From Trissonchulus latispiculum (lineage: Eukaryota > Nematoda > Enoplea > Enoplida > Ironidae), in contig JASAND010021268.1 in the NCBI GenBank assembly GCA_030248195.1, positions 62,001 through 126,000 of the forward strand: a DNA stretch of 64,000 bases, given 5' to 3'. Below are positions 58,565 through 64,000 of this stretch, one piece after another; the first letter of the stretch is position 1; each line of letters begins with the position of its first letter. The position numbers and the translations under genes were made by a program. A model generated the notes under the pieces. It saw only the letters and a list, made by a program, of their open reading frames with translations. It was not told where the DNA came from and searched no databases.

Positions 58565-58855
58565 AATGTAGCGCCTCTACCAGGGCTGGTGGATCAGGAA
58601 GAAACCGAGGACAAGCCCGAACGGGAGGCGTCAGGCACCTTTGTACCCACGAAACCTGGACCTAGAAGAAAGAAGGGAAGAGGGAGGTTCAGCGTTTCAC
58701 TCACCATTGAAAATAAAGAATTGGCCCAGCCGGGGATCGAACCAAGGCCCTTCTGATTCGGAAACAGACATGCTACCGCTACACCACAGGGCCATCAGCT
58801 AAACTCCCATTGCAGGCTTACAAACTTTCCTATGCCTGCTTCCCTTACATTAATA
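58565..58855 (-). mobile_element. tRNA-Arg-derived SINE, right arm
   Basis: Inverse copy of 57940-58215 and slightly closer to the 32-kb units, for example in having a complete CTACCAGGGCTGG. Confidence 0.75.
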
Positions 58856-58993
58856 CTGCAGTCTCAATACAGTGCTGGCAAAAACTGCACTTTTTGAGTC
58901 ATTTGTCTAGATCTAACTAAGCTTACGAAGCTCAGGTTTGGTGAGGATGCTTTTGTAGACACTTAGTTCTCAAAAAACTTAGAAATGTATCTA

Positions 58994-59675
58994 CAGCCCA
59001 GGGATGGAAACTGGGTCATGGGTCACTGGGTCATGGGTCGTTTGGGTCGCCATTTTTGCTTGGGTCACTGGGTCTTGGGTCAGCAATTTTGAAAGCCGTT
59101 TGGGTCAGAGTGGGTCTGGGTCATGCTGCCTGTGGGTCACTTTGGGTCTGGGTCAGCAATTTTTATTGGGTCATTTTGGGTCTGGGTCACAGGGTCTTAC
59201 CAAATTTCAAATTCGAAGATCTGGCATTGTTCCAATTACGTAAAACTGCTAAAAAATTTTTCGCGCCTTCGGCGCGAATTTTAATTGAATTTAGTATTGC
59301 TTATCGGAAATCAGTAGAGTTAGCTGTGACTTGTCCGGTCATTATGTTTTCGCCGGTTCACGTAACAAAAGCCATGTACACTTCCATAGATTTTATAATT
59401 TTAAAACTTTAAATATTTTGCTACATCAACCAATCAGACCTTTCACGTAAAATAACTATTATTGAAAAAGAATGAAAATGACAAGATTGAGGAGCTTCGA
59501 CCCTAATGTATAGGTATACCTCTTACCCAAGTTCAAAAGTCAAGAAAGTTACGGCGTTTCAAAACCACTTCACAAAAGGATAATGTTAAGTCAGTTAAGG
59601 TCGAGTTATTTTATTGGGTCATTTGGGTCTGGGTCACGATAATTCTTGGGTCAGCTGGGTCTGGATCACGAGGAT
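58994..59675. repeat. TGGGTC array with a hAT-like end, right arm
   Basis: The mirror of 57115-57795. It begins CCCAGGGATGGAAACTGGG at about 58998. Confidence 0.6.
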
Positions 59676-60417
59676 CGTGATTTTTGCTTTTACAGCCTTT
59701 GAGCCATCTCCAGTAAGTCAGTATAAGCAAAAAACCATTTTGAGGGTCAAAGAATGTCCATTTTCGTCCATTTTCTGTTTTTTCAAAATTACGGCCAAAA
59801 CTTACGAACAATTTTGGTCGATTTATACTCAATCGATAGAGCGTCCATCGTCTATTAGACGATAGAGCGTCCAATAGAGCGTCCAAGTGTCCAGACTTTT
59901 CGTGAGTGAAACCCGGAATTCCGGATTTCTTCGAATTTTCGAAATCTCGGGTTCCTGAGGATTCTAAAAATATATACATTGTTGGGGTTTCCTCCAAAGG
60001 TTAATCTGCTGTAAACGGTCGTTTTCCAACAGCCATTCTGAAGGCGTCCCCTTTAATTTTTCTTAGCTTACTTTTCTAGCATACCAGGGCAATACAGAAG
60101 GTTGGTCTAAAAACATCGAGCTCTCAAAACTACAGAATCGCCAAAAACTTCTATCGATGTTATATAGCATAGATGGCATATGGGCCGACATTTTTTGGAC
60201 TGGGCTTAGCAACACCTTAGTTTTGTGAGAATCAGTCAAATGTAGCGACATTAGATTTCGCAGCTTCGAATTTATTCTTCTTGTTAATAATAATACTAAT
60301 TTCAACTAGAGAAGTCGTATCACAAGCCGAGAAAATATCCCTCCGCGATATTGTGAACTTTCATTCTGCCAAAAATAACCTGAACATTGTGCAGCTTTTG
60401 AGAAACAGATGTTTCGA

Positions 60418-60740
60418 ACCCCCGTAGCGCAGTGGTTTCTTACTGCGCTACAAGTGGAGGATCATGTCAAGTCTAGAGCTTGAACAAAAAATAAGCTCTA
60501 GCACCCTATTTAAAATATCCCTCCTGGGCAATTTACCGAGATTGTCAAGGGGTGGCCGCCTGTCTGGTGGAGTTACCACAGCACCTCCATTACGTAATGG
60601 ACGTTCTGATAGCCTTGTAGAACACCTCGGGTAATTGCTATGGCAATTATTCAGTGTCAGCATCCCCCTTTCCTCAAAGTGCGTACGTTCTAAGCTGGCA
60701 CTACCCTAATCGGAGCACCGACTGGGGTGAGGTGGCTGTA
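60418..60740 (+). mobile_element. Structured SINE, right-arm copy
   Basis: The mirror of 56055-56378, with a few substitutions. Confidence 0.75.
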
Positions 60741-61186
60741 ATAGATGTTCAAAACAAAATTATATCAGTTTTGCCAAAATGGTTTTTTCTGCCAATCTCA
60801 AGCCTAAAGCCATAAACTCCAACTAATGGGCTATTGTAAAATGTGCAACTTGACAGATTGAGTATAAATAATTCAACAGTGTCCTTAACATGCGGCAGTG
60901 TTTCTCAATCGACTGGCTTCAACAGAAAAGTCATGGATGCTCGCATCTTTCCGCATCTCTTGTTTCTGTTTCCGGCTTTACATAGCTAAACTTTCTAGTG
61001 TTGCGTTACATTACATTTAATTTTCTTTCATTTTCTAATTTTCATTATAAAATGAACTAGCAACGGGTAATTTTGAATATCATATCGGGGTTGAATCTGT
61101 TCCTTTTCTTAGAGAATAGCAAGGATAGTTCAGCTCGAGCAAATAGTTGCCATGGTAACAGTCCAAAATTTACTGTTAGCCTGACA

Positions 61187-63803
61187 ATGTACGACGACTT
61201 GGAAGATGCTGAAAAGGTTTGAAATTTGCTATAAATGAATTGAAAACTTTTTTAATTTTAAAAATATAAATTTAAAATACAGTTGACAATTTCAAAACTT
61301 GGCATAGTTGTAATTGGTGTAGAATATTTTGGGTGGCCAATTAGCTTCAGTTTTCGTTCAAAGTAGGGATTTTCACTGTTTCAAACATTGATACAGCTGA
61401 CCAAGCAAACCCAAAATTAGTTTGAAATGTATCTAACATTAGACAGTGCTAACTTTAATTTTGGACCTCGGTGATCTTCTGAGCTAAACTAACACTGAAA
61501 CTCTAGCAGAATGTTTTGACCACAAACTGAAAATAAAATTGTATTTAACATGGAACTGAAACGTTTAGACTAGTCATAAGGCATTAATTGCAGGAAAAAA
61601 ATTGTTTTGTAAAATGGACAAATCATTTTTGACGACTAAGACCGCCTACAAAAATTTTAAACCAAATTAAAAGGTATTGACGGGTTGCTTGTATTTATTA
61701 ATTTTCGAATATACTAAGCAAAATCCATTTACAATCTCAATAGTCTTAACCCGGTCGTGTACTGCATTCGTGCGAACTATGCGTCTTAACCTAAATTGGC
61801 TTCCACTTCACTGTACAGATTAAGTCTCACAGTTTTTTCTTAATTTTACTGAAAAACAAAGTTTATATTCTTTGCAGCAGCAGGTCGAAAAGGAGGACCA
61901 GGTAGTAGTGGAAAACTCTGGTCCTGCGCCGGAGGATATACTTAAGCCGCGACCTCCTTCGCCGGAGCGGAAGTTACGACTAAAGAAAGGTATCAACTTG
62001 TAAAGGAAGCAGGCATAGGAAAGATTGATACGTCTGGTATGGGAGTTTAGCGCCAAACTACTGACTGCAACTGTGCCCATCAACATCTCAGAAAGGTTGA
62101 AATCAGCGTAATGTAAACTAGTCTCAAACTGCCTGAAAGTATAAGTTGAGTGGTAGGATGTCCGACGTCAAATCGATACACTGGTGGTTCAATATTGAAA
62201 TTCAAAATGTTCAAATTCAATTCAAATTCAAATCGAAATATAGCTGCTATGACATTTGCCATTTGACATTTTCATCCTGCTTTTACGGATTGCACGTGTA
62301 GGTGGATTCCATCTATGTTATTTGTGTATTTATTACATGTTCTCCTTCTGAAAATGTGTTTTTCGTTTGCATGCGGTAAGAATCTAAAGTTCAAAATGAT
62401 TCTATGCGTGAGCATGATGTGGATAAAATTCCTGTTCGTTTGATGTAAGAAATAAAATTGTCACTTCAGCACCTGAGGCCCGAAACATTCCGGGCCTCGG
62501 GTGGGACTCGAACCCACGACTTTCGGATTAACGCTCCGACGCCCTGCCAACTGAGCTACTGAGGCCACAGTCGCATTGTAGACGGAGTTTGCATCTAAAC
62601 TGAAGGCCAATGAATAAACAATGCGTTATGCAACACGGACAGACACATGATAGATACATACAAAGCAACCAGACAGCTCCTCTTTAGTGCATTGCGTTCC
62701 TTCAACAATACGCGAATGACCCTCCGTTTGACGGGGGAGGGAATCGACAAACATAACCCCCTCCCTTTCAGAGGTCCTGTGGCAAAGGAAGCCTCCGAAA
62801 AAGGAGAGGAGTTAGTCAATCTGATTACACAGAAAACCCTCCCGTACGGTGGGAGGTGGATCAACGGTAGTTTCAGCATGGGTTCCCGTTTGGCGAGAGG
62901 ACAGTCGCCAACAGCCAATCAGATTCAAGTAATCTTTCCCTGTCTTGACGTCCCACCTCAATGGGAACGTCTTTTGGCCTTCATCCAATGTGGAGGGGAT
63001 TATGATTATCAAACCCCCCTCTCCAGACAAGCGGGGAAACATTTTCGTACTGTGGTCGGAGCACTGTTACGCAATGCACTGTAGTCAAGAAGCCGAGTCA
63101 CCGGGTGGGCAAATAATGACCTGGCCTTGTCTCTGATGCACTGACGCAGAGACCTCTAGTGACTTACTTTTCTTCTTACATATAGTGCAGTTATACACTC
63201 GGAGTGTAGTTATTTTTTGTTGCCCAGGGGCCAGTCTCATAAAACTTTGTCGAGTCGTCGACTCGAGTGCTCTACGGAAATATCTGTGACTTGTGCTCCT
63301 GAAACGCAAGTACTGTTGAAAAATAGTTGTTAGTTTTCGGAGTCGAGTTCTTTAGTTTAATTTTACTCGAGAAAGTTTCAATGTAATAGTTTTACTCGAC
63401 AAATGTTTAAAAAACTTTTTAAAAGCTTAATATCTCGACCTATCTTATATTGTCCTAGAAATTGCATCTACCAGAAATTAAACCTCAGTGACTACTGTTT
63501 ATTTTTAAAATGCCGACGAAATAACATACTGCGAGCATATGGCTTTCGATGACTCGCAGACTTGACAACTTTTATGAAACTGGCCCCATAGCCAAGGCGT
63601 CAGGTCCCCACATGTGCTCTCCTTTTTGAGCTATGTTTTTTCCGTTGCTCATTTTTCAGCTCCCGAACTGCCCCAGCTTGAGCGCAGAAACTGGCTGATT
63701 CATCAGCACTACATCCGAAGCGAGTGGGACACCTGTCGTTCCCTGATCAGAGAACAGTTGGACGAAACGGGCAACAAATGCGAGTATCCGATGAGTATCA
63801 ATG
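61187..63803 (+). CDS. BBS4: Second BBS4 gene, exons 1-3 (runs off window)
   Basis: Exons: 61187-61216 (ATG start, 30 nt), 61878-61989 (112 nt) and 63660-63803 (144 nt). Lengths, splice sites and phases are identical to the minus-strand BBS4. Exons 1 and 2 are base-identical to it. Exon 3 differs at 5 bases, changing F to L in LPQLERRNW and I-Y to M-S near its end. No stop or frame break is seen in these exons. After exon 3 the copy of the hAT-like composite begins (63946) and the window ends, so whether the gene is complete cannot be told. The two BBS4 start codons are 5.6 kb apart, facing away from each other, and any promoters lie within the palindrome. Confidence 0.85.
62493..62565 (-). 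repeat. tRNA-like SINE body, right arm
   Basis: The mirror of 54236-54308. One D-arm base differs (GGCAGGGC for GGCAGAGC). Confidence 0.7.
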
Positions 63804-64000
63804 GTAAATTTACTTTCCAGTGGTATACATTTGTTATAGGACGAATACACGATCGTTTGATACCGTATTTGTTGTGAACGAGATGTCGAGCAGGACAGCA
63901 TTAAAATACTGGTGGAAATAAAATAAGCCAAGTATATACCCTCTTGTCAGTGTACCCCGTGATCATTTTGATTTTTCAAAAAAAAATAGAAAAACAAAAA

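Larger units (their letters stand above)
52799..64000. repeat. Large palindrome: inverted arms of at least 5.5 kb, spacer about 163 bp
   Basis: The left arm 52799-58309 is matched in inverse by 58473-64000. The innermost matching bases are around TATAGTTTCTAGTAGTTTTT and its complement, and the spacer is 58310-58472. Sample identity is high: BBS4 exons 1 and 2 are identical and exon 3 differs at 5 of 144 bases, with scattered small indels elsewhere. The right arm still matches at the window edge, so the full size is unknown. Each arm carries BBS4 exons 1-3, a tRNA-like SINE, a structured SINE, a tRNA-Arg SINE and a TGACCC array. Confidence 0.95.

Overview
The window looks like nuclear DNA of an invertebrate animal. 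The real genes are split into short exons with GT-AG introns. They include a cilium gene (BBS4) and a DEG/ENaC-type sodium channel. Most of the sequence is AT-rich intron or intergenic DNA filled with animal-type mobile DNA: LTR retrotransposons, a non-LTR retrotransposon, tRNA-derived SINEs, hAT-like MITEs, TTAA-flanked inverted-repeat elements, foldback elements and a Polinton/Maverick polymerase relic. The sequence does not let me name the phylum.

Layout. 1-5.9 kb: left-pointing LTR retrotransposon with gag, a -1 frameshift signal, and the start of pol up to the aspartic protease, cut by the window edge. 6.5-10.9 kb: last two exons of an unrecognised + strand gene, with repeats in the intron. 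11-16.6 kb: repeats, a broken gag and a decayed LINE holding a SINE. 16.7-25.7 kb: four exons of a DEG/ENaC channel on the minus strand, with repeat-filled introns. 26-35 kb: almost pure repeats, including a SINE split by a MITE and a three-unit SINE array. 35.3-37.8 kb: decayed partial copy of the 3' half of BBS4, joined at its upstream edge to a Polinton polymerase fragment (37.8-39.0 kb). 39.19-39.25 kb: a complete hammerhead ribozyme motif. 42.3-55.6 kb: a full 13-exon BBS4 gene on the minus strand, 476 codons, all splice phases consistent. 52.8 kb to the right edge: an inverted repeat with arms of at least 5.5 kb and a spacer of about 163 bp. Its right arm carries exons 1-3 of a second BBS4 gene on the + strand, so two BBS4 genes lie head to head.

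Working together: the only clear cellular functions are ciliary trafficking (BBS4, a BBSome subunit) and an ion channel. Everything else records insertion, duplication and nesting of mobile DNA. Several insertions can be read exactly, because the target duplications and the interrupted repeats are both preserved.

Main candidates for something new: the type III hammerhead ribozyme at 39.2 kb; the hAT-like MITEs built from element-specific 5-8 bp motif arrays; SINEs with a foldback copy of the tRNA acceptor end; and the BBS4 palindrome.
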